In this document: positions 30,301 to 45,330 of the stretch, in pieces
Layout of the letters: each line of letters begins with the position of its first letter
How positions within the stretch are numbered: position 1 is the stretch's first letter
NCBI GenBank assembly: GCA_016859345.1
Contig: CM029119.1
Location: 12,051,896-12,115,895 of the forward strand
Reading direction: 5' to 3'
DNA from: Istiophorus platypterus
Lineage: Eukaryota; Chordata; Actinopteri; Istiophoriformes; Istiophoridae
DNA length: 64,000 bases
Position numbers and translations under genes: made by a program
The notes under the pieces: model-generated
What the model was told of the DNA's origin: nothing
Database searches by the model: none
Seen by the model: the letters and a program-made list of their open reading frames with translations, nothing else

Positions 30301-33300
30301 CTTCCCCTGGAGCCGCGTGCAGCTGCTTCCGCATCATTAGGGATCACTATCAGTGTTACAGCATTTCCTGAGGGACAGACCTGCTATTCAGTATTAACGT
30401 CATAAATTCCCAAATGTTTGTGCATTCAGCTCTATAGGGAACCAAGAGTGGAATTTACAGGTAATTTAGCACAGCTACTAGACAACTACAGAAATGAAAA
30501 TGTATGTGTGCATAGCATGTAACGCATGTCAAAACGGAGGCAGCTGTGTTGCACCATCAAATAACATAAAACACAGCTCTGGGGAATGAGAAGCAACTTC
30601 AGTAGAGCTATCCTCTTCCTATCCAGGTTGCCATGGGCAGGACTAGCCACTGCAACACTGCCCGGCCTGGATGCTGTCACTAAGTCTCGAGCTCATCCTA
30701 CATGTGCTTCACAAGGACGTGAACATTATATATTTGCTGTTCCATCAAGGGGTGTCACCTGCCCTGACTCCAAAAAAAAAGAAGAAGCTAAAAACCAACA
30801 ATAACAATTGATCTAAGTGATGGCTCAAGGAACCTGTCACCTTGCACCCAAGACGCCTGTCAAACATGATATTTAATGGAAGGCTATTTCACAGTTGGGC
30901 ACCAGTATAAAAAAAAATATATATATATATTTACTTACACTCTCCTCGGTGTTACAGCAATCCTCACAAGACCCTACACCTCTTAAACAAAAAGGGATGT
31001 TTATCGGCGCAGTCAAAAACCAGCTCCAGTATATGAGCCCCGACTTACTGTCCCTCTCGGGACAGACGAGGATACACCGAACTACATGCTTAAGGTTGGG
31101 AAAAAGTCACCTTCATGGTTTAAAGACATTAACACTGACCGTTAGTATGAGGCGGGATGCAGAAGGGCATGTTTCAGCACGGTTGATCAGAGACTAATGC
31201 TGACATTTTTCTGGTGACGATTCGTCATACTTTTTCTCGTTACTTCGCTTGACGCAATCATGGTGCTATACCAAAACAAAAAAACCATCTATAAAATACG
31301 TTTATCATGTCTGTGTGTTCCAACAGAGTGTGTTTGGACAGCGACACTGGAACACAAAAACAATTATTCATCTCTCTGAATGGAAATTTTTGAAGTGCCT
31401 TTATTTATTACACATCACCAGATTTATAGAGCTGATATAAACAATATATATAAACACTGCAAGGACTTTTAAGGTTGTGTTTAGTAATAATGGGAGTCAC
31501 TATAAGCAAGTTTGTGGGAAAAACTTCTTCGTCGCTCATTTCTATTTTTCATTCCCACGTGGAGACACAGAGCCTGTCTGGTACTGCTGCTGATGGAAAA
31601 GTCTATTGTGTATAGTTTGAGACACAACATCTGTCTTTTCCCGTTTGCTTTCTCCTTTTCTAAACACCTCTCCAAGCACACTATCTCAAACTATTTATGA
31701 TATATGGTCTGAATCCTCAAAATAACTGAGGACGTGCTTAAGATTCAAATAAGATAATGCAGTATTTTAAGATTTCTTCTACAGATATTTTAAGTGATCA
31801 TAAAGTATGTTACTTGTTTTTGTGAAAAAACATTGTCAGGGAGAGCCTGCGTTGATGACATTAAAATTATTAACAGTGTTTAAGCAAACAGTCTCTGGTG
31901 TTGAAGACAGCGGGTCAAAAATAACTGATGAACTTTCCCAACAGCTGCAGGTCCAAACTACAGTATGTGGCAGCTTGATGGACGCTGATTTATGATTTAG
32001 TATTAATAATATCTCTGAATGTGTCATATCTGTGAATGTGAACGTGTCATGCGGTCAATATCTCTGAATTTCTCATGTAGAAATGCAGTTTTTATATTCT
32101 CTGAATGTGTCATGTGTTCAACATGACGGCAACTGTAAGAAATCTGGAAAATTAGTATATGTCATGTATTTTTCCTTCTACATTTAAAAACAATGGAAAA
32201 TCTAAGGATCTCCAGCCGTGTTCCTTTGCTAGTGCACTAAACGCCACAGAGGAAAATGGCTGTTGTCAGCAATAAGCAGTATACTCCTGAGAACTGAGGT
32301 TTGCCTGGGGGAGAGCCTGCGGGGTGTCCACAGCCACTCACACCTCCTGATTCACTCCGTTACCCAACATCAACACATCGAGCTCCTGCGGGTTTTCTAT
32401 TGGGAATCAAATATGAAGGAAAAAAAAAGAAAGAAAATCCATTTTTTAACATGTGGGAGGAAAGAGAGGAATGGCCTCAGAGGTTTCTGAGCGCAATATT
32501 AGATTAAGAAAAAAATAATTTCAAGAGCTAGGCCCATCAGGGGTAAAGAACATGGCCACTGTTGCTGATAAGCATGCGTTGGTTATTCCTAAAAACTATA
32601 TTTCCGTGCACATGCAATGGCAGCGGGGGAAAGATAGGAAAGCGGTGAATCTACTGGTGAGTTCTACTGAGGAGGCCTGAGCACTGTTGAGGATATAATG
32701 GGAGATATGGAACCATTTCAAGGAGACATTCAGATGATCTTTAAACTGTTTATACAAGACGAGAAATCTTTGGTGAGCAACCTTTTTCTGTTTGGATGAA
32801 AAATTCATGACACTGATCCAATCACCGTCCAAATAAAGCCATGATCGCAATGTACTGTATATGTTGGGATCCAGTCTCAAGACAAGGTATCTAACTCAGC
32901 AGCACAGGAGGTTACAGAAAGGCGCCCTGAGTATATCTGACTTTAACAAGCGAGGCTACTTACTTGAGCAAATTATATCAACCAGCTGGTTGCTCTCTAT
33001 TTTCTATTCATAAATATACTTCATATATTTAGAGGATGGCGTTTTCCCAATCGTCAGGGGAGCAGAATTTTGCAACACCAAAGGTTATCAATTTATCCTG
33101 GTATTTACTAGTGGTAAAGATGTAAATGGGCCCCAGTTGCATATTCATCTGAAGAGCATAAAGTGCAGCTACTCAGGATCTGATGATTTTGTTTTTAAAC
33201 ATTCTGTGCATGTCTAGAAATCAATGGGGCATAAAAGAAAGTGTTAACTGTTTCTGAACTTGGAATATTGGTCGAATTACAACTTTGTAACTGCTTGTAC

Positions 33301-35310
33301 TAAGTGTGGTCTCATCCCCACAGAGGAAGGCTGGATGTGAGGTAAAATCCTAAATAGCCCGATCAGCTCAAGAGATCAGTTACTGAAAAAGCAATGTAGG
33401 ATATTTTTGGCAATAACCTTTAACATCCTTTGACTAGATTTTTCCTGTAAAAGATAAAATAATGTTTAACAAGCTTCTTTCTCATGCAAAGGTATTACTG
33501 ACTGTTTCAGTCGTATCAAACTTGACCGGCCCTGTTGTGAGCCATAAGAGGTCAGGAAAAAGACACACTCATGCAGAAGGACACTGCGGGAAACGTAACG
33601 AGCGGTAACAGGTTTGCTGCATTGCTGTTTTTGCGTCGTACTTGCTGCCATTTCCTCCACTGCTGTGACTCAAGTGTTTTCATAGTCTGAACTATTAAGT
33701 GCTCTCACTTTCATTTATTCACTATTTCAGCCTGGCGGTAGTCTCTCATCGTGAGTAGATGTCACGCCAGCTTTTCTCAGACATAAAATTTCAGATAGAA
33801 AACTTCCTCTGCCGTAGTTGTCAGTCTGCAGGGTCAAACCAGGGGCAACTTTTTAAAGAGAAAAATTCATTTCTTTAAAAAAACAATACCTTGTTATCAT
33901 ATTTTGCAACATCCTAGAAAACATTTTGCCTGAGACAAAAATATAATTTTCAGTGGTGCCGATTTGCAGAGCCTCATTGTGGTTCCTTGATAATTAAGGA
34001 CAGAATCAATTTGACGGCTTAGCACTGCAAAAAGAAAATATCTGTGGTTAATATCCAGCAGTATGGGATGTCATCACTATTACTCACGTAACTAAGCTGA
34101 GCACTTTCTTTGTGAATGATGACATTTTAAAAAATTAATAAATAAATAATAAAAACTTGAGATAATTCAATGGAGAATTGCTTTTCATCTGCAAGAATGC
34201 GACTCGGTTAATTCACTGTTAAATTACTGTTAATCTACCTTGTAAGTTTCCATTTGCACACCTTTGTCCACACCGTGATTCTACCACACACGTTATTTCT
34301 TACTCTTTGCACAATTGCATTCGTAAATTTTTCTATTTGCTAATGTGCATTTATTATTAGTGATATTTATAGTTGTATTTTTAATTTTTCCTTATTTACT
34401 GCCTTTACTACTCAGTAAAGTTTTTCTGATTCGGATTGCAGAGGTATCAGAAAAATAACGGAGATCAAAGCACTTAGTAACTGGATTCTCACCTCAACCC
34501 TCAGCAGCTCTACACAGGTGCTCAGTTTGTGTTTCATGTTGTATAGGTTGCACTGTAACTACCCTGGGCCTGAAACCCGATCCCCTGTTTGTTTGACACC
34601 GGTCACTGTATATAGCGAGCGATCTGGTCTATGAGCCCTGACGACATCTCCTCTGAGCTGCTAAAACAATGCTGCTATCCTTGAACATTTTGGGTCAAGC
34701 CTGTTGGAACGCCTCCCTCTGAGTCACGCTGTTCGGTCCACTTGAAGGTCTATCTGGGATTCTCTTTGCTTTTTATAACTCAGCTCTCATTGGACCAAAA
34801 CAGCCTGTGCTGCGCTATTATAAGTAAGAGACTTAAACTCATTCTACGGCAGTTTGCACCATTTTTCAGATATTAAAATACCACACAATCAAAACATGCA
34901 GTGTAGAACTCCAAATCCCACTGTGGCTTAGCCATGATTTAAGCCACCCTGGAAGCCGCCCAACCACTCTCACAGTGAGGCATAAAGAGCTTAGGATGGG
35001 AGGGGATGGAAGCGTCTCCCCACAGCCTTCGCGCTGGGTCTGTCTCAGCTGAAATATGAGCTCGAAATGCAATTGCCACTGTGTGTTTGAAAACAAGACA
35101 AAGTAGCTGACAACTAAAGGAAGCCGATAAAAAAAAAAAAAAAAAGATATTTATGTCCAAAAATTAAATAAATAAAAATAAATAAATAACTTTTCTGAGG
35201 TCTGTCAGTGTGTGAGAAAAAAAAAATCTTGTTGAATGAGTTTGATTTGAGCACAAGTGATGAGTCACCCTCTCCGGCGGATCCTGAGAGCAAGCGGAGG
35301 GCTTCTCGCT

Positions 35311-35374
35311 GGGAGAGGGAGAGGGAGAGAGGGAGAGAGGGAGAGAGAGAGAGAAAGAGAGGGAGAAAGATAGG

Positions 35375-35408
<34 letters not shown>
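35311..35408. repeat. Purine (GA/GGGA) tract
   Basis: About 98 bp made only of A and G apart from one T near 35371 (GGGAGA and GA units, ending in about 15 GA repeats). Polypurine mirror-like tracts can form triplex structures; this is inference. Confidence 0.95.
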
Positions 35409-35412
<4 letters not shown>

Positions 35413-37221
35413 CTCCACCCTGCACTAACAATGGAAATGGAAATTCTGATCTTGTGCTAAAACGTAAATCCTGTTCTGGATCTGGGAAAGTGGTCAATCT
35501 GTAACCGTGGTGACCACATGTATTTTTTAAGGATTGACGGGGATTGGGGCTGCATGAGACGTGAACTCCGGGATATTAATGCATATGACAGGATTCTTAT
35601 TCTGCAGCTGGAGACGATTTGATTGTGATTAAGCGCACAGAGCGACGGCTGAACTTAAAGCGAACTTTTCAAAGTTATAGCCTGAGCAGTTTGCAAAAAA
35701 ATCTATTAACCTCCAAATGTTCATTTTCTCTAAGTGGTCAGGTCAAGTGATTAAACTGAACTTGCCAAGGAAAAGCCCGTTTGATGTAAAGTTCGAGATG
35801 CAAATATCCAAAATTACCTCATTCCCACCTCTTTTATATCTGATTTTCAACACACAGGGGCAAGTGCTTTACAAATGCATATTTAATTTTTTATTCCAAC
35901 CTCCTTTATATCTGCCTTTCTCGTGAAATGAGAGGGAAGGTTGTGATGAGTTTTGAAGACTCTAAATGCGCAGCCATAGCACGAGCATTGTGTAGCAATT
36001 GATTTTTAATGAAATCTGGAGACCCAGATTCGTGACGGCTGTGAATTTCTTATCATAATTCTGGCCGTGAATTGGATTTAGGGGATGGGCAGAATGTTAT
36101 CACAACCCTGTCGTCCACTGTTTCCCCTGCTCTCTGAATACGACGCTACTCCACCAAACTAATTATACTACGACCGAGTGTTTGTGCCAGATGAGATCCT
36201 GCTGAAAATATGGTGGCCAAGAGAAGTTCCAAATTAGAAACGCGATCTCCCCCCTTGGGGGGCTGGATGGTAATATCACACCTGATACTTGCTGGTGTCC
36301 AGAGCTAATGGTATGATTACTGCAAGAATTTGGCCCAACAAGCGGAGAGAGTAAAGGATCAAGCAACTCTCGATCCGTAGACTCTGCAGGCACAGATGTC
36401 CACGGGTCAAGACAACCTCAAATAAATGTGTCAAAGCGACTCTCAGATGTGTCTGTGTGCTGCACCGAGGGCAAAAATTTAATGATGTTATGGATCTAGA
36501 CAGACTCCAGACACTCCCCACACCATGCAATGTGAGCCAGTGAACCTCTGAATTAAAATTAAGAAACCTGTATGAATTCAGCTACAACACTGCAGGCGTT
36601 CTGTGTGTATATAAGGCTCATCCTTTTTTTGCCTCTTACCCGTTTCTAACAAAAACAACTAGTGTTTTGTTTTGTTTTTTAATTCTCACATCTTCGAGTT
36701 TTTGAAAAGTCATGAGATAACAAGTAGCAGGGTGAGCTTCAACATGCGAGTGCTACGAACCAGACATCTGGCTAAGAGTCTTAATAATGCTACTAAAGTC
36801 TTTCATATGATTTGGTTGCATTAGTGTAAACGTGACTCTGAACAGAGCAGCAACTGAGGATGATTTAATAGAAGTTGAGTTAATTTGAGATACAGTTTTA
36901 AATACACTGCAGAAAGGGGTGTGCGTCCAAAAAACATGACTATCGGTAGCAGATAAGCTGAATTTTTTCCAAACCCTTAATGTTGAATTAACGGCTGCAT
37001 TTCTCAAATAGGGTAATGCGATGTTTTTAAAAAGGAGCAGACTGATATTAACCTGGTGTCAATAGCCAAGACATTCTGTTCGCTCCCTGCTGCATGACGA
37101 CACTGACATCCACAGTTTATGGGCGCCGTCGTGACAGTTCACAGTTGTTAAATATGATTCTGGTCAAAAAATGCACCAAAATTATGCACCTGGTTCCATC
37201 TACTGGAAATGAAACAATACC

Positions 37222-37365
37222 AAGAGTCTAAAGCCGTTCGAGCGGCTCCGTGAGACGGCGCCTCGGCACAGCGTTGCTTTGGGCGGCATCATAATGCGAA
37301 CATGACAATGCTAACACACTGATTTTTAGCATTTTGATTTAGTCTTAGTATGCTAATATTTGGTC
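37222..37365. mobile_element. Fish interspersed repeat fragment (ATGCTAACA type)
   Basis: It contains AGTCTAAAGCCGTTCGAGCG, GCTCCGTGAG and ACATGACAATGCTAACACAC followed by TGATTTTTAGCA. The order matches the 5' part of a frequent fish repeat whose later part is seen at 52025-52450. Confidence 0.6.
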
Positions 37366-40300
37366 ATTCGCAGCAGTGTTACTACTTTTGCAAGTTGCTC
37401 ATCATAGGCCAAAGTAAAAGAAAAATAAAACTTGTCACAGTGATACGGCTTTAGATGAAGGATGACTAGAGTCATTGGTATTCATCCTAAAAAACGTCTG
37501 AGCTGACCATCAGACCAACAAAAACCGAAGAGCGTTTGCACAGTAATTAGTATTTTTTTAATTAAACTTTCATAATGATTTTTATAACCATCTCACCAGA
37601 TTTTTAAATGATCAAAACACTAATCAAATTAAAACCAATAACTCCATAAACTCTCTAATAAATCTTTTTTTCTTCTCCTCATTTTGCTTTTTATTGGCTT
37701 GTTACTAGTATATGTGTTAGAACTAGTATTTTTAGGTTTCTTGATTCTGCACTGAGCTTCCTTATTCTTCCTCAATTTAAGATAAAAACAACAGGTTTTT
37801 TTTTAAATTTTCACAACAGAAAAAGTCATTATAGACAGAATGGACCCGAAAAGATTTTTTTTTTTTTTCTTTTTTAGTTTTGACTGGGAACAACAAGAGC
37901 AACGGAATAACTTGAGCCTCACGTGGCATTGTCTGCTTCTGGAAGACCCTGACAGAACAAGCCTGGCAGCTGCTGTCACCCGAAAATAGCGGTAAGACTT
38001 AGAAGCAGGCAGAGAGCCCAGTGACGCTGCCCGCGTTGTTCACTCTTTGGTACTGTGCACGGTGAAAGTCACACACGATCCCACTGGCACCAGAATCCAC
38101 AGGTGGCGAAAACCCTCCCATCTTTGCCACAAGGCCATGGGCGCGTCGGTTGAATATCTGTTACATTTAACAACACTGACGTTGACCAAGAGTCAACCGG
38201 GAACGTCAAGGAAAGGCATGCGGATAAATGCTGTTTGAATAGGAAAAAAAAGGATGCTAAACCTGCATAAGCTGAATTCTCAGTGATGTAAAGGATAAGT
38301 GCTTCCATTACTTGCGAATGCCACTTTGGATATTTTCTACTGCCGCAGTGCCATAATTGGCTCCAGGAGAAGAGAGCGACTCCCCACAAAAGTGTTTACT
38401 CCTTCTACCTTTTGCTTTTTTTTTTTTTTTTTACACTCTCATCAGACAAAAAGCTTTTTCATGTAGTGGAACAATTGTCTCCTCCTCCTCCACCTCTCAG
38501 AGAGGAGGAGGAGGGGAGGGGGAGGAGGGGGAGGAGGAGAATTTTTTGTCCGCCTGATGAAAATGCCCTTCTGGCCAACCTATAATGTCATTCAGAGCTC
38601 CTTTCTCCCCCTAGAGCTACACCGACGTCAAATCTAGACAACAGTGGTCAAGACGGAAGGAGACTCAGTCATCCCGTCATTCAGCTACCTCCTCCACATA
38701 TTGACACCAGCAGTCCTAGATGACTCGGAAAACTGCAGCACTTTGTGTCTGACAGCTGGTGATAAACTCAAACTAAATTCTTTTGCACAATGTCTAACCT
38801 GTGAATGTAAGATATGGGGCAAAATAAATGTGCCATCACGGCCTCCTTCTCGCCCACCGCATGCCTGATGTCTCATTTGTGTATTTATGGAGTTGGACAG
38901 TCATACAAAAGGGTATAAGGACACACAGGCTCAGACAGACAAATGGCACTATGTACTAGTTTGCACACAAAAAGTGAAAGAAGCAGTAGTGTGAAGAATG
39001 AAAACAAGGGTTTTGAGAGAGAAGTTGCCTACTTCCTCACTTTCACACGCCTGGGAGATTTCTACATAAAGTGAGTGTGTTTGATGGATTGTCAGTGTCC
39101 AAAAATTATTAAAATTGTTGGATGCAGCAGTTTCTGCTGCTGTTTGATTATACAACAAGTCCAAGGACTTTAACATTTGCATTCTGTGCCAAAAATTCCA
39201 CCCTATTTTCTTTAAGTCATAACTTGATTGGGTCATAACTGAATCAAACCAGAATCTACTGAGTTAATACACATCAGCAAGGCTTACGCTGTGTGATAAG
39301 CCCTGATTATTGCCCATATCAGTTTCTCTGAGTGAAGATATGTGCCCATACATCTGCTTTTGAATCATATAGTAAAAGCGCTCTTTATAACCTCAGATCT
39401 TACGTAATAATCATCAAGTTTTGACATCTGCTTCGGTATCAGATGTAATCCGGGCGATCATTGTCTTCGTATTCATGGTTACATCGCAAACAGGAACTGC
39501 TAGTAGTTAATGTGGCACGACTGCCATGGTGAAGATAATAGCAATTGTCATATGTATTTGCTGTAAAAAAAATAATCATACAAAGTATAAAAAATAATTC
39601 ATATATATTTACATTGACCCGCAGGATGAGAACCTTAGGGCCCAAAAATCCTAAGAGACATTTACTCATCTCAAGTAAAAACAGGAAAATCAAAAATTCA
39701 TTTTACAATACCAATTCATTTTCTTTACAGTAGACTGTCCTATCAGTTTGGTTCTTAGTCACCTCTCTCCATTTATACACACACATTTACTCTGTGTTGA
39801 AAACCTTTGGAGATACGGGCAAAAAAAAAAAAACCCAAGTAATTATTTTAATTTTAATTTAATTTTAATTGGCATAAAACTTTTTTTCATCGAAACAGTC
39901 TTCTAACATTTATAATACTATCCCTTTGCCACATGAAGGCATTTCTAATTAACCTGACTTGTCCTGACAGTGATAATATATGGCGTGGGGCCAGAGTTAA
40001 CCAACAATGCTACACAATCGGAGACAATTAAGCCAAGTCTGACTTTAACACCAGTGAGTCTGTTCAACCGGTGACTGCAGCTGGGGTTAGGGAGCAAAGA
40101 CTGCAAAGTGAATAGTGCCAGAGAGCAGTTCTGTGCTTCCATTAATAGAACACCTTTCCATGGCAAGAATAATAGCTTTGCACAACAACCCACCACCAGC
40201 ACCACCCCACCACAGACCTCTACAACCGGGCTAAATGTCACTCCTCAGCAGGGTCCCATCATTTAAGGGAAATCACATTTTTCCTCAGAATACACCAACA

Positions 40301-42085
40301 CCAACCTCAAGCTCGCTCTATCACGCTCTCCCAGTCGTTACAGGTTCCTGAGGAACACATTCTCGAGGGAAGTGCGAACAGGAAATGGGTGTGTGACATC
40401 ACAGGAGACCCCCCGCTGGGTTTTTTGGTACAGGTATGAGCTGCAGCCACATGCTCTGCCCCCAACATGAGTTCTGTTTGTTTGTTTTGACATGAGCAAA
40501 CAGTATCGTAATTGCATTTTTGATGAACGGTGAGGGTGGTCCTGTATGATACAAAAGTGACTAGGGGGAAGGGAAATGCAATAATGCATAAACTGACAGA
40601 TGGGATCCTTCTGTGTCCCCAATCTGGGGAGGGGGGGGGGGGGGGCACCATGTCCTTACATGCAGCAAGCTGCTGACCTGGAATTAGAAAAGTAAACACG
40701 AGGCCTTGCTTTTTCTCTTTTCGTTAAAGCACATGAGGGGCAAAGCGCTGATCTCCAGCAGATAAACCTTTACAGACCGAAAGGTCATCAGGAAGTGTCC
40801 TCCGTTAATCAAATAGCCCTAAAGGCGAGGTCTGATCTTTTACAATCTGCTGAGATGCGAGGCCAACCGGTCAAAGGAGCATCGAGCCTCTGGGCCTTCC
40901 ACGGGGGCTGCACCTGTGCATCACTCAACATCCACCATCAGAGGTAAACATTCAGCTCAGTGAGCGGCCAGGATCACTGTGCAACATGTCACATGTTGAA
41001 ATGTGTCGTGCTGCGGTCGTTGGAGATAATGCTCCTAATTTTGATTTGAAATGAAGGATTAAAAGACGCGAGAGAGAAACTAATTTTGTGTAATTTGAAA
41101 ATACATGGCCATCCAACTCAGAGAGGATCAGAGAAGTCAGGAAAACTGAGGGTTCTGTCATGTACTTTAAAAATTAACCACTTCTTAACCTCTATCATGT
41201 GTCGTACCCTGTGTTTGTAGAACTAAGTAAAGAGAATCATTCAGCAGAAGTGAATGATTTATGGGTTTACAGTCTTTTAATCTCGTTAGGCTTTTCAAGG
41301 TTCAAGTGGTGACTGTGCAAATCTTGATCTTACGTTTTTCATTTTGTTATCTGTTGTCTTTGGTAGATCCATAAACCTACGTCAAAAGTGCAAAAATGCT
41401 GCAGGCATTCTGCAGCGAAGCCTCCTTTTTGCATAATCCATGTCGCTATTGTCTTTAAGGGTTAAGATTTATTCTCTCCTTGAATTTATCCACATCTCTG
41501 CTTAATGATTTTTGCAGGTTCGGGTTGCTCAAATTAATCAGAGGACACACATTTAACTCAGATTCACGTTCACCAAGTGCATCACAGAAAAGAGCTGTAA
41601 TTTCCAGCACTTTCCACTCCCTGGTTACAAAGAGGAATAGTTAAAAACCAATCGATCCACCTCCCACTGACCTTTATTAATCAACGCTGAACGTATAAAA
41701 GAGGAAGAGAATAATAACACTGAGCGTAAAAAGCTGTTTTAGAAGAACAAATAGGCTGCTTGCAAAAACTGTTTTCGAAGAAAAAAAACGTGGGTGAAGA
41801 TGTGCAAATAGCAGCTCTGCATTACTTAAACACAGACAGACTGATTTATAAAATAATACACACACACACTCAGAGAAACACACCCAACCTTTCACTTAAG
41901 CCATCACATGCTCTTACTAGCCAGTAAAATTCCCTCTCAGCTGGCCTGGAAATAGGCTTTAATGTGCCCCCTAAACAGGCTGACATAGAAAACACACATC
42001 TGCCGTGTTTAGGTAAGCTGCAGTTGCCATGGTTACAGACGAGCACCCGCTAAACAGTTGTGTGTCAGGCCATCATTGAGACAGA

Positions 42086-42091
42086 GCACAC

Positions 42092-42139
<48 letters not shown>
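42086..42139. repeat. (CA)n microsatellite
   Basis: About 54 bp of CA with two CG interruptions. Confidence 0.97.
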
Positions 42140-43735
42140 GGGATGAGGTGAGCGTTGGTGGTTCAAAGTGGAAAACAAGGAAACACAGGATGGCAGTCGA
42201 GCTGCTGTCACGCCTCTGTGGGCAATATGTTGTTGTCTCCATTACCCGTCACCAGCATATGTGCTCAGGACAGACTAATAAAAGATGCCGTGGAGACAAC
42301 CTGAGTTCAGCCTGAGTCATCGGAGTTTCGCATGACATTTGGAGGAAGATGAAGAAAAAGTGTCGTTTTTTTTCACCCCAATCTCAGAGGAAAAAAAAGA
42401 AAAAAAAAGAAAAAGTGTTTTAATCCCTTCCCGGTATTAATTACCTCTTTGCAGAAGCTTAGGGATACACACATCATCTCAAAACAACAACAACAAACAC
42501 CTCACTTCATTGGATTTTAAATGGAGACATCCACCAAAAGTACGGACGTTATAATACAAAAATGACTTTTATTCAAAGGACAATTTTATGATTTGACATA
42601 AAAGTTTTTGTCACCGTCAGAGACTGGAAGTCCTTGTAAATAAATCATTACTGTTTACAACAGCTACAGATACATTTGACGTTTCTTTTAAAAGAAGATT
42701 TCTCCTATTTTCTTATCCTCCCAGCATGTTCGGTCGCCCTTTTTGAGCAGTTTCTGTCCTTCAAACATAAAGCAAGGGGCTTGTTAATATTCCACATTAA
42801 AAACCATAATGCTTGAGTGTGGCTGCCCATCCAGCATTCTTGATTAACAACCTCCACACGCTGAGCCAACTGGAAATGCCGCACCACATTTAGGGGGTTG
42901 GTTGAAAGTGGGATCGAGCCCCGAGCACTGCGACAAGCCTTGGCATTGCACTCCCGCTCATACCATTTCATTTCGTCACTCCTCGGTCTAACTACCTCCA
43001 TCGCCAAGCATTCATAAGCAAATCATCAAACACTCATGGGGAAGGAATTCTCACAGGGTGGGACAGGTTATAGCAAAATGGGATCTCTTCCTCTTAATCC
43101 TGCCGTACCTTATAAGGATGATAGTACGTGGCCAAAGAGGAATGATCTCCACCTTGACAATGTCAACAGACACATGAGGGGCCATTGCCACCAATTCAAA
43201 CTGAACAAATACAATTGGTAAATTGTGCGTGTCCCCTCCCTCCCCTCTGGATCTGTTTCCCTCTGCTATCTCGGGGCATTACAGGGTGTATGACCTTAAT
43301 ACACTCTTTAAATCTCTCTTTGTTGCCCTGACTTTGTTAGGATGCATTTGCCCGTCTGTCCGGGAGATAAGATAGCAAGATAAGCACTTCAAAATGGTAT
43401 TTTTATGTTTCGGTAAAGCAGATATAAACTCGAGGAACATTCAAGTGTGCCTGATTTGTGGTTTGTCAGATGCAAGCTCCTCCTGAGCAAAGGTTTCTGC
43501 CTTGTCCTATAAAAAGAAACAAATTTTTTCATGAGGCGCCCTCGCAGAAAAATGCATTACGAGGGAGTCCAATCCGATCGGCGAGCTGTCATTAGGTAGT
43601 TTGGGGATGGTCATCATCAGCCGTCACGCTTCATCTCCCTGATGTCTTAACCGACGGCCTGCTCCACGCGGGCTAAAGTAACCCGGGATGTCAATCAGAG
43701 ATTAAACGAAGCACGAAGACCGAGCGCGAACTCAC

Positions 43736-43879
43736 CAGGACTCTTCCTGTCAGCGTCTGAGCGGATATCATGACTCCCGCCCAGTCTTTGACCGAGGTCA
43801 TCCAGCCCACCTCGCTGGCCGCCCCGTCATCTTTGTCGGCACGTTTGACGCCATCGCCTGTGGTGATCCGATGGACCTC
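43736..43879 (-). CDS. kcnma1: kcnma1 exon 2: cytoplasmic S0-S1 linker
   Basis: This 144 bp exon (48 codons, phase 0 at both ends) is bounded by a T-rich tract plus CAG and by donor GTGAGT. The first ~22 residues ([10 protein letters not shown]...) are polar and unlike the mammalian linker, about six residues shorter than I recall for human. They are followed by the strongly conserved stretch [19 protein letters not shown] and TLTGRVL leading into S1. The S0-S1 loop lies in the cytoplasm; in the channel family it is involved in palmitoylation-dependent trafficking and magnesium/voltage-sensor coupling. The exon stands alone between introns of 11.8 kb and 23.5 kb. Its surroundings are moderately CpG-rich. 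Confidence 0.95.
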
Positions 43880-45256
43880 CTGAAAAAAAACGACAAGGAT
43901 TCAGAGAGAAACAGAAAGAAATCAGAGGTTTTTAACCACTAGTCCTTGTGCATCAGCTTACATGACTCAGGATTTTTCTTGTCCAGGGGAGAAAGGAGCA
44001 GAACAGCTAAACAGATAACACTGGAAAAGACATATTTTCTAGTTCCAGCATTAAGACCGATAAAGACAGAAGGAGCCAACAGGTAAGGCTGCATGGTAGG
44101 ATTAGTGCTCTAGATAAGATTTTTTTTTTTTTTTTGGTCAAAATCTATTGGTGATACTTAGCAATGCAGAAGCTTTGAGTGCCAGTGTGACAGTGTTGGG
44201 CTTGAGGTTTCTGCCAAGTTAAACTGAAAGAAAAAGCCAAAGTCCACAGAAACAAAAGTGCTTCGGACAACAAAGTTACTGGCTTGGTAGTTTAATCTGA
44301 TGTTTGTGTATGACAAAGTGTATTAAATCTAGCATAAGCTGTGAGCAAAAACAGAAACATCAAACGACATTAACAAAAAAACGGAAAAAGGCAGCTAACG
44401 TGTACATATATATGGGATCGTCATTGTTTTGACTCAAGTGCACAAACATATCCTCTTCAGTCAGTGTGAATTACACCAGCGGATGTGATACTGTCTGGAG
44501 CATCAGAGGCAGAATTAGACTTTAGCACGATAAGAGCAACAGGTCTTTGTTTAGAAGGCAGCAAGTAGCTGCTAGCATCGGCACATAAAGGAGAATGGAG
44601 GAAAATTCGGAACGCGCCAGTATTTTCACCGGCTAGTCGCTAGCCTTGTCGGTTTGTCATCCGGTACAGGGAAGGTAAACACTGGGCTTATCGGAGCTTT
44701 TTTTTGTTTAAAGAAGCCGCCTGCAGCGTCTTGAACTAAAGTGGGTGTAAGTGGTGACCAGAGCAGTAAAGCTACGAGCCGTAAAAGCAAACCAATGAGC
44801 TGAAAGATGTTAAAACGATCCAGAGAAATGAGGGGAACCGCAGACGAATGATTGCAGGTTCGTCACTGCAAGCGGCCCTTTTCACATTATACGTGGGAAT
44901 TGCATTCATGTTAATTTAAAAAAAAAAATAAGTTGATCTGATGAGTTAAGTTAACATAAAGGAGTCCATCCTGCAATAATCCAAACTTTGTTAATAGGAA
45001 ATACCACCTAGGTGATTGAGAGCTGTGCAAAAAAATACCGCCACAAGCAACCGCTCGTTGTTAAAAATCACCACGTCAAGAACACAAATGCATCATTCTC
45101 AATATAGTGACCGGGCACAGCTCTTTCAAAATAAACCCACGCACATGCATGAACACATGCATACAGAAAACATACAGAGCAAGAGCACCAAAGAGACTCC
45201 AGTACTGTATCCATGGCAGCCACTGAGCTCCTGGTGTTTCTGCTCCACTGAGTGAG

Positions 45257-45330
45257 TGGGCTGCCTGCCTGCCTGCCTGTCTGCTTGCCTGCCTGTCTCT
45301 CCACCTGGCTGGTTGTCTGTCCGATAGTCC

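Larger units (their letters stand above)
20278..43735 (-). other. kcnma1: kcnma1 intron 2 (23.5 kb)
   Basis: The largest intron of the window, separating the S0-S1 linker exon from S1. It contains the repeats listed separately: the CAAGTC-like array (23125-23550), (TA)25, (TG)28, GA-rich and (CA)n tracts, C18, G15, and fish repeat fragments at 20810-20960, 25935-26200 and 37222-37365. There is a CpG-rich patch at 21330-21560. No exon or RNA gene was recognised; all frames are short and lack known domains. A long intron at this place may carry enhancers, which cannot be judged without comparison. Confidence 0.8.

Noticed and set aside
35114..35504. Frames of 84-127 codons with Ser/Leu or Arg/Glu repeats
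   Set aside because: Translation of the GA-rich tract only.
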